DNA from: an uncultured Bacteroidales bacterium
GTDB lineage: Bacteria > Bacteroidota > Bacteroidia > Bacteroidales > Paludibacteraceae
NCBI GenBank assembly: GCA_902782665.1
Contig: CACZOA010000039.1
Location: 1-64,000 of the forward strand
Length of the DNA stretch: 64,000 bases
Reading direction: 5' to 3'
Shown: in pieces, positions 37,386 through 46,897 of the stretch
Position numbering within the stretch: position 1 is the stretch's first letter
How the letters are laid out: every line of letters starts with the position of its first letter
Translations under genes and position numbers: made by a program
Notes under the pieces: model-generated
Database searches by the model: none
Seen by the model: only the letters and a program-made list of their open reading frames with translations
Told to the model about the DNA's origin: nothing

Positions 37386-38735
37386 ATGAAGAAAAAGAGA
37401 TTATCAACGCTGGTGTTCCTCTGTGTGTTGACGCAGTTGAATGCTCAGCAGAGGCTTGATGTCGGGTTGGATGATATATTCAACATCGCCGACCAGAACA
37501 GTCATCAAATCCGAATCAGCATGATAGGTGCTGAGGCTTCAACAGAGGCCGTCAAGTCGGCAAAAAGCAATTATTTGCCTGACGTTGATTTTAGTGTCAG
37601 TGGTAGCTATATCGGCACGGCAAGTTTGCTGAGCCGTGGGTTTAGCTCCGACGGACAAACCGCTGTCCATTATGCCATAGGTGAGGGAAAAGTGCAGAAT
37701 GGATCTCAGCCCACACCTCATTGGGGAAACGATTTTGTCGCGCGAGTGTCGCAGGTGGTTTATGCGGGTGGAGCAATCAAGACTGGAGTGCGTTTGGCCG
37801 AGTTGGAAGAAAAAATGGCTGTTTTAGATGTGGAAAAGAATCGTCAGGAGGTTCGTTTCTTGTTGACGGGTCATTATTTGGAATTATGTAAGTTGAAAAA
37901 CCAGCTTGAAGTTGTAAAGAAGAATTTGGAACTTACGGAACGTGTGTTGGCAACAATGTGGGCGAGCCATGTGCAGGGCACGGTTTTGAAGAATGATATC
38001 ACTCGTTATGAGTTGCAATTGCAGAGTCTACAATTGAATGAGACTCAGTTGCGTGACGCTATCAGTATCATTAACCATCAGCTTGTGACGACGCTGCATC
38101 TGGATGATAATACGGAGATTGTGCCGAAGCAGATGATCTCTCCCGTCGAATCCCAACAACAAGAACATTGGCAAGACGCTGCGTCGAAGCAGAATATCAT
38201 GTTGCAACAGGCACAATTGGTTTCGGAAATTAGAGAGTCGGAAAAGAAAGCTGTGCAAGCCTCTTTGTTGCCGACAATAGCTATTGTGGCTGAGGATCAT
38301 TTGGGAGGACCGTATGTAAATGATTTTATCCCGGTTGACGCTAATGTCAATGCGTGGTTTGTGGGAATAGGCATCAAGTATAATCTCTCGAATTTATGGC
38401 ATAAGAACCATGATGTCAAGAAAGCCATCCTTAATTCTCGGCAGAGTGAAGAGCTTGTGGCGCTTGCAAGTGAGAGAATTAGGAATGCAGTGCAGGCTGA
38501 TTTCGTTAATTTCCAGACTTCATTTGTTGAGGTAGAGACACAGCGAAAACAGGTAGAACTTGCGACTCAGCATTATGAAGTGACGCAAAATCGTTATAAT
38601 AATGGTCTTGCTCTCCTCACAGACATGTTGGATGCCAGCAATATGAAACTGTCAGCAGACATGATGCTGGTCAACGCTCAGATAAATCTAATGTATAATT
38701 ATTATAAACTAAAGTATATAACAAGTTCGCTATGA
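37386..38735 (+). CDS. TolC-family outer membrane efflux protein
   Basis: This 449-residue protein has a signal peptide (VFLCVLTQLNAQ). Two OEP repeats with long amphipathic helices follow, rich in Gln, Glu and Ala (for example ALASERIRNAVQADFVNFQTS, and ATQHYEVTQNRYNNGLALLTD). This fits a TolC-type channel that spans the outer membrane and periplasm. The gene is first in a three-gene operon and overlaps the HlyD gene by ATGA. Together they form a tripartite pump of the EmrAB-TolC kind. Confidence 0.92.
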   Translation: MKKKRLSTLVFLCVLTQLNAQQRLDVGLDDIFNIADQNSHQIRISMIGAEASTEAVKSAKSNYLPDVDFSVSGSYIGTASLLSRGFSSDGQTAVHYAIGEGKVQNGSQPTPHWGNDFVARVSQVVYAGGAIKTGVRLAELEEKMAVLDVEKNRQEVRFLLTGHYLELCKLKNQLEVVKKNLELTERVLATMWASHVQGTVLKNDITRYELQLQSLQLNETQLRDAISIINHQLVTTLHLDDNTEIVPKQMISPVESQQQEHWQDAASKQNIMLQQAQLVSEIRESEKKAVQASLLPTIAIVAEDHLGGPYVNDFIPVDANVNAWFVGIGIKYNLSNLWHKNHDVKKAILNSRQSEELVALASERIRNAVQADFVNFQTSFVEVETQRKQVELATQHYEVTQNRYNNGLALLTDMLDASNMKLSADMMLVNAQINLMYNYYKLKYITSSL

Positions 38736-39751
38736 GAAAATATATTTATAATACAGTTGTCGTTATTCTTCTTATTGTCGGTGTTTTCATTGTCATATTA
38801 AATTTCTGTCACTTTGGAAATGTGGAATTCACAGACAATGCACGTGTCCGTCAGCATATCACACCTCAGAACACCCGTGTACAGGGATTTATTAAAGAGG
38901 TGCGGTTTGAAGAGTTTCAGAAAGTTAGCAAAGGCGACACTCTTGTGGTTATAGAAGATGCGGAATTCCGTCTTCGTCTGGCGCAGGCGGAAGCAGATTT
39001 AGCACGTGCCATGGAAGGAATAAAAGCAACTGGAAGCAGTATTGCCACAACTGAAGCTGGTATGCAGGTGACAGAGGCCAGTATTGAGGAAGCACGAGTG
39101 AATTTAGAGAATGCAAAAAAAGAAGATCTTCGTTTTGAAGCATTGCTCAAGGATGACGCTGTGACTCGTCAGCAGTATGACAATGTACATACAGCATATC
39201 TTGCGGCATGTGCAAGATATGAGCAAGTGTCTCGCTCGCACACCACACAATCGCGAGTCAAGGCAGAGCAGGGGCATCATTTGTCGGCAGCCAACTGTAC
39301 GTTGGAACTTGCACGTGCGGCAGTGGCTCTTGCACGTCTCAATCTTTCATATTGTTATATTGTAGCTACTTGTGATGGAGTGGTCGGCACAAAAGATATT
39401 CAGGAAGGAATGCTCGTTCAGCCTGGTCAGACGATGGTGAATATAGTCGACGGAAATAGTCTTTGGGTAGAGGCAAATTATAAGGAGAGCCAGTTGTCAA
39501 ATATTAAAGAAGGAAATGAGGTTAGAATGACTGCAGACGCTGTTCCGGATGTCGAGTATAAGGGAAGGGTGGAGCGAGTGAGCGACGCTACAGGCAGTGC
39601 ATTCTCATTGATTCCTATTGATAATGCGACTGGAAATTTTGTGAAGGTGGAACAGCGTGTGACGGTGCGTATTTCGCTTGAAGGAAATGATCCAGAATCA
39701 CTTGCCAAGTTGCGAGCAGGATATAATATGGAATGTGAGGTGATATATTAA
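38732..39751 (+). CDS. HlyD/EmrA-family periplasmic adaptor
   Basis: This 339-residue protein has one N-terminal membrane segment (about 6-26), a lipoyl-like barrel half (GFIKEVRFEEFQKVSKGDTLVVIED), a long alpha-helical hairpin (about 75-195; Ala/Glu rich) and the second half LSYCYIVATCDGVVGTKDIQEGMLVQPGQ. It connects the inner membrane transporter to the TolC-like channel. The start overlaps the upstream stop by 4 bp, and the MFS gene follows after 11 bp. Confidence 0.93.
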   Translation: MRKYIYNTVVVILLIVGVFIVILNFCHFGNVEFTDNARVRQHITPQNTRVQGFIKEVRFEEFQKVSKGDTLVVIEDAEFRLRLAQAEADLARAMEGIKATGSSIATTEAGMQVTEASIEEARVNLENAKKEDLRFEALLKDDAVTRQQYDNVHTAYLAACARYEQVSRSHTTQSRVKAEQGHHLSAANCTLELARAAVALARLNLSYCYIVATCDGVVGTKDIQEGMLVQPGQTMVNIVDGNSLWVEANYKESQLSNIKEGNEVRMTADAVPDVEYKGRVERVSDATGSAFSLIPIDNATGNFVKVEQRVTVRISLEGNDPESLAKLRAGYNMECEVIY

Positions 39752-39762
39752 TTTGTAAGGTT

Positions 39763-41373
39763 ATGCTTCCTCTTCCACCACCTCCTCCTGCGGGCATGGG
39801 TTTTATGATGCCTATGTTCCGCGATTGGGTTCCAAGACGTATCCAGCCGTGGATATATGTTGTCTGTGTCTTCTGTATCCAGTTTTCTGGAGGCATGTAT
39901 TTGGGTGCCCTAGAAGACATTCAGGGATCAACGAACTTTATGATAGAAGACTTGCTGATGCTGCTATATGCGAATTTGGCAGGAATGGCCATTTATTTTC
40001 CTATGTTGTTCCGTATGAAATTCCGTTTTACGAATCAACAGTTGCTTATTGGCTCGGCAATTATCATAGCAGTGTGTAATCTTATCACCATGCATTCCAC
40101 TTGTATGCCACTTCTTCTGGTAGTCTGTTTCATAGAGGGTATGGCTAAAATACAGGGCACTTTTGAACATATGAGCAACATACAATTATGGATTACACCG
40201 CGACGCGATTTTGCCGTGTTTTTCCCGGTGCTTCATATTGTTTTGCTTACTGCTATTGAAGGAAGTGCTTTCTTGGCTGCATGGTTTGGATACCATTTTT
40301 CATGGCAGATGATGCATGTGTTCACCGTCGGGACTATGTGTCTTGTTGTTGCTGTGCAGTTGTTCTTGTGTCGGCCTTTTTGTCCGATGCCGCAACGTCT
40401 TAGTCTGAAGGGTATCGACTATGGCAGTGGCTTACTGATTAGTCTTTTGATGTTGATTATTTCTTATATTATGGTTTATGGCGACTACAAAATGTGGTTC
40501 GACAATCGTAATTTGCGTATTCTTGTTGGTGTGTCCATTTTTCTTTCTGGGGTCATTTTGCATCGTCTGCTGCGAGTCCAGAATCCTTATGTTGATCTTC
40601 GGATTTTCCGTTTGCGGAATGTGATACCTATATTGGCGGTTGTCACAGTTGCAGAGTTTCTTTTAGGTTGTGAGCATACTATGGAAGAAATTCTTTGTTC
40701 CGAGGTGTTTAAACTAGAAGAGCACACAAAAGAGGAACTGTTTTTATGGACTCTGCCAGGAGTATATGTAGGTGTAGCTATCGACTTGTTGTGGCTGAAG
40801 GTCTTGAAATGGAAAGTGTGGAAACTATTGGCAATAGGTTTTGGATTCATATTGGTATATGCTATGCTTATGTATTTCACACTCGACATGCAAGTCAACA
40901 TCGAACAGTTCCGTTTGCCGATTATGTGTCGTGGAGTGGCATACTCTATTTTGGCAGCAACGTTGATGTGGTCGTTAGATGAGTCGATCCCTGATTTGGA
41001 ACAATTTTTCATGGGATTGTTCATCTTCAATATTTTCCACATGTATCTCGCTGGTGCTGCTGGATATGGCATATACACCACTATGTTTTCACAGTTCTTG
41101 AATGATGATATTGTACGTTACGGACAACAGTTGACTTTGACTCGCATAGATCCTACTCATTTTGATTTCCCGTATTTTATGGAAAATTTTGTGCAGAGTA
41201 TGATCAACACTGCTGTCAAGCAAGTTTATGGAATTGTCATATGGATAAGTGGAACGATGACTGTACTCTTCTTTGTCCTTGACATCCCAGCTGTACGTAC
41301 TAATTTCCGCAAAGTGCCTATATGGCCGGTTTATGGTATTGAATATCTTGCAAGAAAAGTGAATCGGTCGTGA
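39763..41373 (+). CDS. MFS transporter (EmrB-like, 14-helix type)
   Basis: This 536-residue integral membrane protein has many hydrophobic segments spread over its length, consistent with the 14-helix drug:H+ antiporter group. The N-terminus is unusual, with six Pro in a row (PLPPPPPAGMGF) before a membrane-proximal WVPRRIQPWIY. It has weak matches to canonical MFS motif A, as is common for the Bacteroidota members found with HlyD and TolC partners. It supplies the energised inner membrane step of the pump. Substrate unknown. It ends 32 bp before a terminator. Confidence 0.85.
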   Translation: MLPLPPPPPAGMGFMMPMFRDWVPRRIQPWIYVVCVFCIQFSGGMYLGALEDIQGSTNFMIEDLLMLLYANLAGMAIYFPMLFRMKFRFTNQQLLIGSAIIIAVCNLITMHSTCMPLLLVVCFIEGMAKIQGTFEHMSNIQLWITPRRDFAVFFPVLHIVLLTAIEGSAFLAAWFGYHFSWQMMHVFTVGTMCLVVAVQLFLCRPFCPMPQRLSLKGIDYGSGLLISLLMLIISYIMVYGDYKMWFDNRNLRILVGVSIFLSGVILHRLLRVQNPYVDLRIFRLRNVIPILAVVTVAEFLLGCEHTMEEILCSEVFKLEEHTKEELFLWTLPGVYVGVAIDLLWLKVLKWKVWKLLAIGFGFILVYAMLMYFTLDMQVNIEQFRLPIMCRGVAYSILAATLMWSLDESIPDLEQFFMGLFIFNIFHMYLAGAAGYGIYTTMFSQFLNDDIVRYGQQLTLTRIDPTHFDFPYFMENFVQSMINTAVKQVYGIVIWISGTMTVLFFVLDIPAVRTNFRKVPIWPVYGIEYLARKVNRS

Positions 41374-41405
41374 AGCCGAGACATAAAAAGTGTTTTAAAA
41401 ACTAC

Positions 41406-41439
41406 GCCGTTTCAGAGAATACAATCCTGAAACGGCTTT
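41406..41439 (+). terminator. Terminator of the efflux operon
   Basis: A perfect 10-bp stem GCCGTTTCAG / CTGAAACGGC with an 11-nt loop is followed by TTTC. It lies between the convergent MFS and GH9 genes. Confidence 0.7.
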
Positions 41440-41471
41440 CAATTCTTCATTCCGCATTCATCATTTCTAAT

Positions 41472-43190
41472 TTATTTATATTCCCCCCTTATAAAAGCGG
41501 TCAGGAACACCAGTGGGGCATTCCAGTTGATGGCAGGCTCGTTTGTAGAGTAGCTGCACTCTTCGTCAAGATAGGCTCTTGCCGCAAACCTGTTTGTGGG
41601 GTACATAGATCTTCCACAGTCTGTTGTCTGTTTCACATTTGGTCCGCCTACCATGTAGCCAGGGATCGGTTCTTCGATGCCGTCAGTCGCACAGCGTCTG
41701 TCGTGGATGTAGTGGGGCGACAAACTGCCGAATCCAGTCACGAAACAATATCCTGTGCTGTTGCAGCCAAGGATGTAGTCAAGACAGTATTGTGCGGCTT
41801 CTGTATATTTGTCGGCTTTCATAACTTTCTTGCCCAATGCAAGTATCATTCCGCTGTTGGCGATTTGTCCGTTGCTTCCCCAAACAAATTCTCTTAATGG
41901 CACTTTTCCTGTTTGGTATTTGTACATCGCTAACAAGTTGTCCGCCAATGCTTTGAATCTTTTTTCGACTGCGTTAACATCAAGTGCTTCTGATATTGCA
42001 TCTCTGTTGAGCATCAGTGAGATGAGGCCTAGTGTCGCAACGTCGCCCCAGTATGGCACATTGAAAATCTGGAACAGATTGATGTTTTCCGCATATTTTT
42101 TGTCTCCTGTGAGAATCAACAATTCACATGAAGCCCAGAATCTTTCGTCATCTACGCTTTCTGAATCATATGTTCCTGTGTTGCAGTCTGATGGATTGAC
42201 AAATGGACGATATTCAGAATGTCTTGACGCAAATTTATATGCGTATAATGCTGCGTTTTTGGCTTTCTCAGAAAAATCTGGATAATCTTTGTTTCCTTCA
42301 TACACTCGTGATGCCAATGCCATGGTGGCTGCAAAATTATAAGCGCAGTCTATGGTTTTTCCAATCATGTATCGGTCGGCCTTGTCGTCAGCAGGCATGA
42401 GAAAGCCTGGAAATTTCAGCGGTGTCACTTTGTTGTAGACACCACCGTCATTCGGATCCTGCATCGTCAGCATCCATTTCAATTCATACATCACCTCGTC
42501 AAGAATGTCTGGGGTTGAATTGTTGCTTTCTGGAATGTTGAAACTTAAGGTGTCGTATTGCTTATATTCTGTAATATAAGATGTTAGCAAAGTGTGGACC
42601 GTGATGGCCGCATTGGTTGTATATTTGGCGTACTCTCCCGCGTCATACCATCCTCCATGGCTGTTGAGTTCTGTGTCTGCCGGACGCTTTGCAGATGTCA
42701 GAGATGCGTGAAGGTAGACGGTGCTGTCGATATGTCCTGCCTTTCTTGCGTAGTTTATGCCTTTCCATGTGGCATATTCAGGAAGAATGTCAATGCCACT
42801 GCGCCAGAAATAAAAACCTTTCACGGTGGCTGTCAGCAGGTCGTCGTAAATCTTGCCATTCTCTTTGATTTCGAATGTCTCGCTTTTGTCTTTGCCTATT
42901 TTTATAAAGTATTTGCCTGGCTTTTTCAGGCTGGTGAAATCAGCCCATGAGATGGTCTCGTTGCTCTCTCTCCAAAATTTGCCTGTGGAGACGGTACCTT
43001 TCATCACATCGTTGTGACTTACAGCATCTTTCACGAAGAAAGTTTTTTCGGTGAGGTTGGTTACAAGAGCTTGTTTTGTGGCTGTTGAGGGATAGCCTAT
43101 TTGGTTGACGTATATGAAATTCTGGCTCATCAGCGTCGCACTGATGAGAGACAGCAATACTGATACTATGATATAAATTCCGTGTTTCAT
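41472..43190 (-). CDS. Secreted GH9 endoglucanase
   Basis: This 572-residue enzyme has a signal peptide (to about residue 22, ATLMSQ). An N-terminal Ig-like CelD_N domain (about 24-105; FIYVNQIGYPSTATKQALV) precedes the (alpha/alpha)6 GH9 domain. Catalytic blocks are HGGWYDAGEYAKYTTNAA (Asp pair), PHYIHDRR (His) and CSYSTNEPAINWNAPL (general acid Glu). It hydrolyses beta-1,4-glucan. Unlike the other glycosidases here it has no T9SS domain, so it may stay in the periplasm. It starts 14 bp after aat, making it the last gene of the clpS-clpA-aat operon, an unexpected partner. Confidence 0.93.
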   Translation of the reverse strand: MKHGIYIIVSVLLSLISATLMSQNFIYVNQIGYPSTATKQALVTNLTEKTFFVKDAVSHNDVMKGTVSTGKFWRESNETISWADFTSLKKPGKYFIKIGKDKSETFEIKENGKIYDDLLTATVKGFYFWRSGIDILPEYATWKGINYARKAGHIDSTVYLHASLTSAKRPADTELNSHGGWYDAGEYAKYTTNAAITVHTLLTSYITEYKQYDTLSFNIPESNNSTPDILDEVMYELKWMLTMQDPNDGGVYNKVTPLKFPGFLMPADDKADRYMIGKTIDCAYNFAATMALASRVYEGNKDYPDFSEKAKNAALYAYKFASRHSEYRPFVNPSDCNTGTYDSESVDDERFWASCELLILTGDKKYAENINLFQIFNVPYWGDVATLGLISLMLNRDAISEALDVNAVEKRFKALADNLLAMYKYQTGKVPLREFVWGSNGQIANSGMILALGKKVMKADKYTEAAQYCLDYILGCNSTGYCFVTGFGSLSPHYIHDRRCATDGIEEPIPGYMVGGPNVKQTTDCGRSMYPTNRFAARAYLDEECSYSTNEPAINWNAPLVFLTAFIRGEYK

Positions 43191-43204
43191 TTAGCATTTT
43201 TCAT

Positions 43205-43927
43205 TTACCCATACATCATTTCCAGATATTCATCTATGTCAATGTGTCTGCCTCCCATTGATTTCAAATGTGGGGTTTCGAACTGGCAGTCGATGAATTT
43301 GTACTTTTTCTCCTGCTGACACATGTATATCAACGCTATTTTCGAACCGCTTGGCTCGATGGAAAACATGCTTTCTCCAAGAAAACAGTTGTTGATCTCT
43401 AATCCGTACAGACCGCCAACAAGTTCTTCGTTTTTATTCCACACCTCATAGCTATGCGCGTATCCTAGTTGGTTGAGGCGTGTGAATGTGTTGATTATCT
43501 CTTTGCCGAGCCATGCACCGTCTTGCTTGTTCCGGGAATTTGATTCAGCGCATTTTTTTATGACTGCATCAAAATCTTTGTCTTTGGTGACGGTGTATAT
43601 CTGTTTGTTGAGCAGGGATTTCATTGAATGAGATATGTGGATCTCATCCGGGAAAATCACGAATCGGTCGAGTGGGCAATACCAGTCGATTCCATATTTC
43701 AGGTTTTTGACGGCGGTCCACGGCAGTGCTCCTTGGCTATATGCACTCAACACGAATCCTGGATTCAGGTTTCCTCCTATTGCATAAAGTCCGTCGGGAC
43801 TTCTGTTCTCATCTGGAATGAGAAACGGATGGGGGAAATCTGTGGCGTTTTCGGGCAGTTGAATCACCTGGTAAGGAGTGCCTTTTATTTGATAGACCCA
43901 ATATTCCTGCTCAATTTCTGAATTCAT
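43205..43927 (-). CDS. aat: Leucyl/phenylalanyl-tRNA-protein transferase
   Basis: This 240-residue enzyme transfers Leu or Phe from tRNA to the N-terminus of proteins with basic first residues, which marks them for ClpS-ClpAP degradation. Blocks are GLYAIGGNLNPGFVLSAYSQGALPW, IDWYCPLDR, GAWLGKEIINTFTRLNQLGYAHSYEVW, LVGGLYGLEINNCFLGESMFS and the catalytic FIDCQFETPHLKSMGGRHI. The gene overlaps clpA by 4 bp, linking the tagging enzyme directly to the protease subunit. Confidence 0.95.
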   Translation of the reverse strand: MNSEIEQEYWVYQIKGTPYQVIQLPENATDFPHPFLIPDENRSPDGLYAIGGNLNPGFVLSAYSQGALPWTAVKNLKYGIDWYCPLDRFVIFPDEIHISHSMKSLLNKQIYTVTKDKDFDAVIKKCAESNSRNKQDGAWLGKEIINTFTRLNQLGYAHSYEVWNKNEELVGGLYGLEINNCFLGESMFSIEPSGSKIALIYMCQQEKKYKFIDCQFETPHLKSMGGRHIDIDEYLEMMYG

Positions 43928-46536
43928 TTCTTCTCAATTACAAGTTTCTTCTCTGCATCGACGGTGATTACCGCGTCTCCACCTTTTTTCAAGCAGCCGA
44001 ACAGCAGTTCTCGAGTCAACAGTGGCTTCAACTCTGCAGTGATGACACGGTCTATCTCACGTCCGCCAAACTTGACAGAGAATCCCTTGTTGAGAAGGAC
44101 TTCCCTTGCGGAGTCGGACAATGAAAGGTTGACTTCTTTTGCCTTCAATTTGTCAGTCAACTCTTTGACCTTCTTGTCAAGGATCAGACTTGCCATTTCT
44201 CTTGTCATTCCGTTGAAGAGGTTGATGGCTGTAAGACGGTTCAAGAATTCAGGTTTGAATGCTTTGTTCACACCTTTCATGATTGCGTCTCCTTCATTCA
44301 GATTCTCCACGAATCCGACAGTCGATTGCTTGGCATTTTCCACACCTGCGTTTGAAGTCATGATCAGGATGACGTGGCGAAAATCGGCTTTTTGTCCACG
44401 GCTGTCAGTCAGTGTGGCGTAGTCCATCACCTGCAAGAAGATATTGAACACTTTTGGATGTGCTTTCTCAATCTCATCTATCAGCAGAACGCAGTGAGGA
44501 GTCTTGCGGATAGCGTTTGTGAGCAAACCTCCGTCTTCCGAACCGACATATCCACGTGAAGATCCGATAAGGTTTGATGTCTTGTACTCTTCTGAATACT
44601 CACTCATGTCGAAGCGGACCAGCGGGATGTTGAGCTCTTTAGCCAAGACTTTAGCCACCTCTGTCTTTCCGACACCTGTCGGGCCGACAAACAGCAGGTT
44701 CGCCATTGGTTTTGTGTCGTCAGCAAGTCCTGCGGATGCGGTAAGTACAGCCTCCGATAAAAGTTCAATGGCCTTGTCCTGACCATAGATTTTATCTTTG
44801 ATTCGGTCACTTAAGTTCATGAGTTTGGCAGTGTCATCATCGTCGTCGGCAAGAGAGTCGATCTTGCAGATCTTAGCCAACATTGCAGCCACCTCTGGCT
44901 TGTCAACTATCTGTTTGCCATCTTCCGATGGATGAAGTTCTCTCCATGCTCCCGCGTCGTCGATAAGAGACAGAGCCTTTTCTGGCATGAATCTGTTTGT
45001 GATATATTTCTTCGCACCGAAGATGGCGTATTTGATAGCCTCGTCGGTGTATTCAATATTATGAAACTCTTCGTAATCGTCGAGTCTTCCTTCGATGATT
45101 TTTCTGTTTTCCTCATCGTTAGGCTCATTCACTTCGATTGTCTCAAAGTGAGAATGGAATTGACGGTTGCCGACGGAAGCTTTTTCCAATTCTTGTGCGG
45201 AAGATGTTCCGATGATATGGATATTGTAGTTGTCGACGTGTTGCAAAAGAATCGACACCATGTTGCCCATGCTCTTGTCTGATTCGGCAGGAGTCATAGT
45301 GTGAATATTGTCGACGCAGATGATCTTGCGTTTGTCGTCGGTAAGCATAGAAAGGACCTCTTTCATTTTGCCCTCCACCTCACCATACATTGTGCTTCCT
45401 GCAATCAGCGACGGGATGTTCAGCTCATATACCATAGTGTCTTTCAGACGTTCAGGCACGTCGCCATGGTTGATGGCTGTCACAAGACCATGTATGATAG
45501 CGGTCTTTCCGACTCCGCTCTCACCTACGAAAATCACATTGTTCCTGTTCTTACGGCAAAGAATCTGCATCGCACGGTTCATCTCATCCTCACGTCCGAT
45601 TAGATTGAATTTGTTTTTCTCTACCAAAGTGTTCAGGCAGGTGATATACTCAGATTCAGGAGCCGAGTTGTTGCCGCGCTTTGTCTTTATATCTTCAATG
45701 GCATCAATGATGATTTTGCCATTTTTCATGAAACTCTCTATGTTGTCAGGAGATATCTCGTAGATTTTGCTCTCGGTGTTAGCGATGCTTTTTGTCTCGT
45801 AGTCATCCTCTGTACGGTATTTCTCAAACGAGTTGCACAGACTGCGTTCCAAATCATTTTGAATGTTTTCAGGGATGATTTCAGACTCATCCTCTGTCTT
45901 CCATGGACATGGAGCGTCGAAAGTCTCGTCGTCTTCAAGGAAATCCTGATATGAGAATTCCGACAATTCGCATGCGTCCTGGTAAGTTGATTTGTAGTAC
46001 TTATCCAAGAAGAAGAAAATAGCCATACGCTTGTGGACGTTGAGCGACGATTTTTCTCCCAGCTCTGGCGGCAGTTTGCAACCAGCCTCGATAAGACCGA
46101 TCACCATGTGGGGCACACCGACAACGAGTAGGGTAGCCTCGTTGTCTTCAAGACTAGTCTGCTCGTATTTTTTATATTTTTCATCATTAGCGTAGTTCTT
46201 CAAATTCAGTTTGAACGCACTTTCGCTGATGTTGTTTTTCTGTTCAAGCTCATACACCAATGCTTTTGCGTATTCAAGAGCGTGTTCAAGATTATAAGAC
46301 GGAATAGGTCCTGCATAGTCAATGAAGTCTGGAACCACTTCTGCGTATTTGTCAAGATATTCGCGCATCTTCTGCTCTCCGTATTTGCCGTATGTCAGAT
46401 AGAATGGCACTTGGCGAGTGAGTGCAAGCATCACATGCTCAGGCATAAGAAATTGATGACGGTGACGGGTTGCGAACTCTTGTGCAAAGCATAGTGCTCT
46501 ACAAAGCATTTCAGTTACGAATCGTACATTTAGCAT
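43924..46536 (-). CDS. clpA: ClpA-type AAA+ unfoldase with altered first ATPase domain
   Basis: This 870-residue protein is longer than typical ClpA (about 750), mainly through the N-domain and an acidic linker (about 200-300). D1 has Walker A GESGVGKTA (about 338-346), but its Walker B reads ICVDNIHTM with Asn 410 in place of the catalytic Glu. The usual RALARRF arginine-finger block is changed to RQFHSHF. D2 is intact (GPTGVGKTE near 618; LIDEIEKAHP). A VGF tripeptide after MTSNAGVENAKQST lies where ClpA has its ClpP-docking IGL. D1 may therefore bind but hardly hydrolyse ATP (inference). It follows clpS and overlaps aat. No clpP is in the window. Confidence 0.9.
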   Translation of the reverse strand: MLNVRFVTEMLCRALCFAQEFATRHRHQFLMPEHVMLALTRQVPFYLTYGKYGEQKMREYLDKYAEVVPDFIDYAGPIPSYNLEHALEYAKALVYELEQKNNISESAFKLNLKNYANDEKYKKYEQTSLEDNEATLLVVGVPHMVIGLIEAGCKLPPELGEKSSLNVHKRMAIFFFLDKYYKSTYQDACELSEFSYQDFLEDDETFDAPCPWKTEDESEIIPENIQNDLERSLCNSFEKYRTEDDYETKSIANTESKIYEISPDNIESFMKNGKIIIDAIEDIKTKRGNNSAPESEYITCLNTLVEKNKFNLIGREDEMNRAMQILCRKNRNNVIFVGESGVGKTAIIHGLVTAINHGDVPERLKDTMVYELNIPSLIAGSTMYGEVEGKMKEVLSMLTDDKRKIICVDNIHTMTPAESDKSMGNMVSILLQHVDNYNIHIIGTSSAQELEKASVGNRQFHSHFETIEVNEPNDEENRKIIEGRLDDYEEFHNIEYTDEAIKYAIFGAKKYITNRFMPEKALSLIDDAGAWRELHPSEDGKQIVDKPEVAAMLAKICKIDSLADDDDDTAKLMNLSDRIKDKIYGQDKAIELLSEAVLTASAGLADDTKPMANLLFVGPTGVGKTEVAKVLAKELNIPLVRFDMSEYSEEYKTSNLIGSSRGYVGSEDGGLLTNAIRKTPHCVLLIDEIEKAHPKVFNIFLQVMDYATLTDSRGQKADFRHVILIMTSNAGVENAKQSTVGFVENLNEGDAIMKGVNKAFKPEFLNRLTAINLFNGMTREMASLILDKKVKELTDKLKAKEVNLSLSDSAREVLLNKGFSVKFGGREIDRVITAELKPLLTRELLFGCLKKGGDAVITVDAEKKLVIEKK

Positions 46537-46562
46537 TTTGCTGCTCCTAATAAATTATTATA

Positions 46563-46889
46563 TCAATTGTGTGAATATAGTTCAATCCTCAATGGAAAAT
46601 TCTCAGCTCTTGCCATTCTGTCGGCAAGTGCTTTTTTGGATTTTGCAATGTCGATGGTGTAGGTGCCAGCCACAGCAGAGCCCTCCTCGTCAACTTTGAA
46701 TGTTAATTTCACAGCTTTCTCTTTCGGCAAGAAGAAAACAGTCATTAACACTTTGATCACAAATTCCACAGTGGTGACATCGTCGTTGAAAAACACGACG
46801 TCGACCATCTCTTCTGTATCATTTTCCGGGATTTCGAATCCAAGCGATTTACCTTTGCTTTTTCCTTTTTTTTCTCCTATTGTAGCCAC
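46563..46889 (-). CDS. clpS: ClpS adaptor (N-degron recognition) with unusual pocket residues
   Basis: This 108-residue protein delivers N-degron substrates to ClpA. The core block is VVFFNDDVTTVEFVIKVLM, with N35 and D36 matching the substrate-binding Asn and Asp. Two other pocket positions differ: the gate Met (E. coli Met40) is Val41, and the alpha-amino-binding His (E. coli His66) is Asp67 in FKVDEEGSAVAG. The N-terminus is Lys/Gly rich. It lies 8 bp downstream of a hypothetical gene and 26 bp before clpA. Confidence 0.92.
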   Translation of the reverse strand: MATIGEKKGKSKGKSLGFEIPENDTEEMVDVVFFNDDVTTVEFVIKVLMTVFFLPKEKAVKLTFKVDEEGSAVAGTYTIDIAKSKKALADRMARAENFPLRIELYSHN

Positions 46890-46897
46890 GTTTTTGA

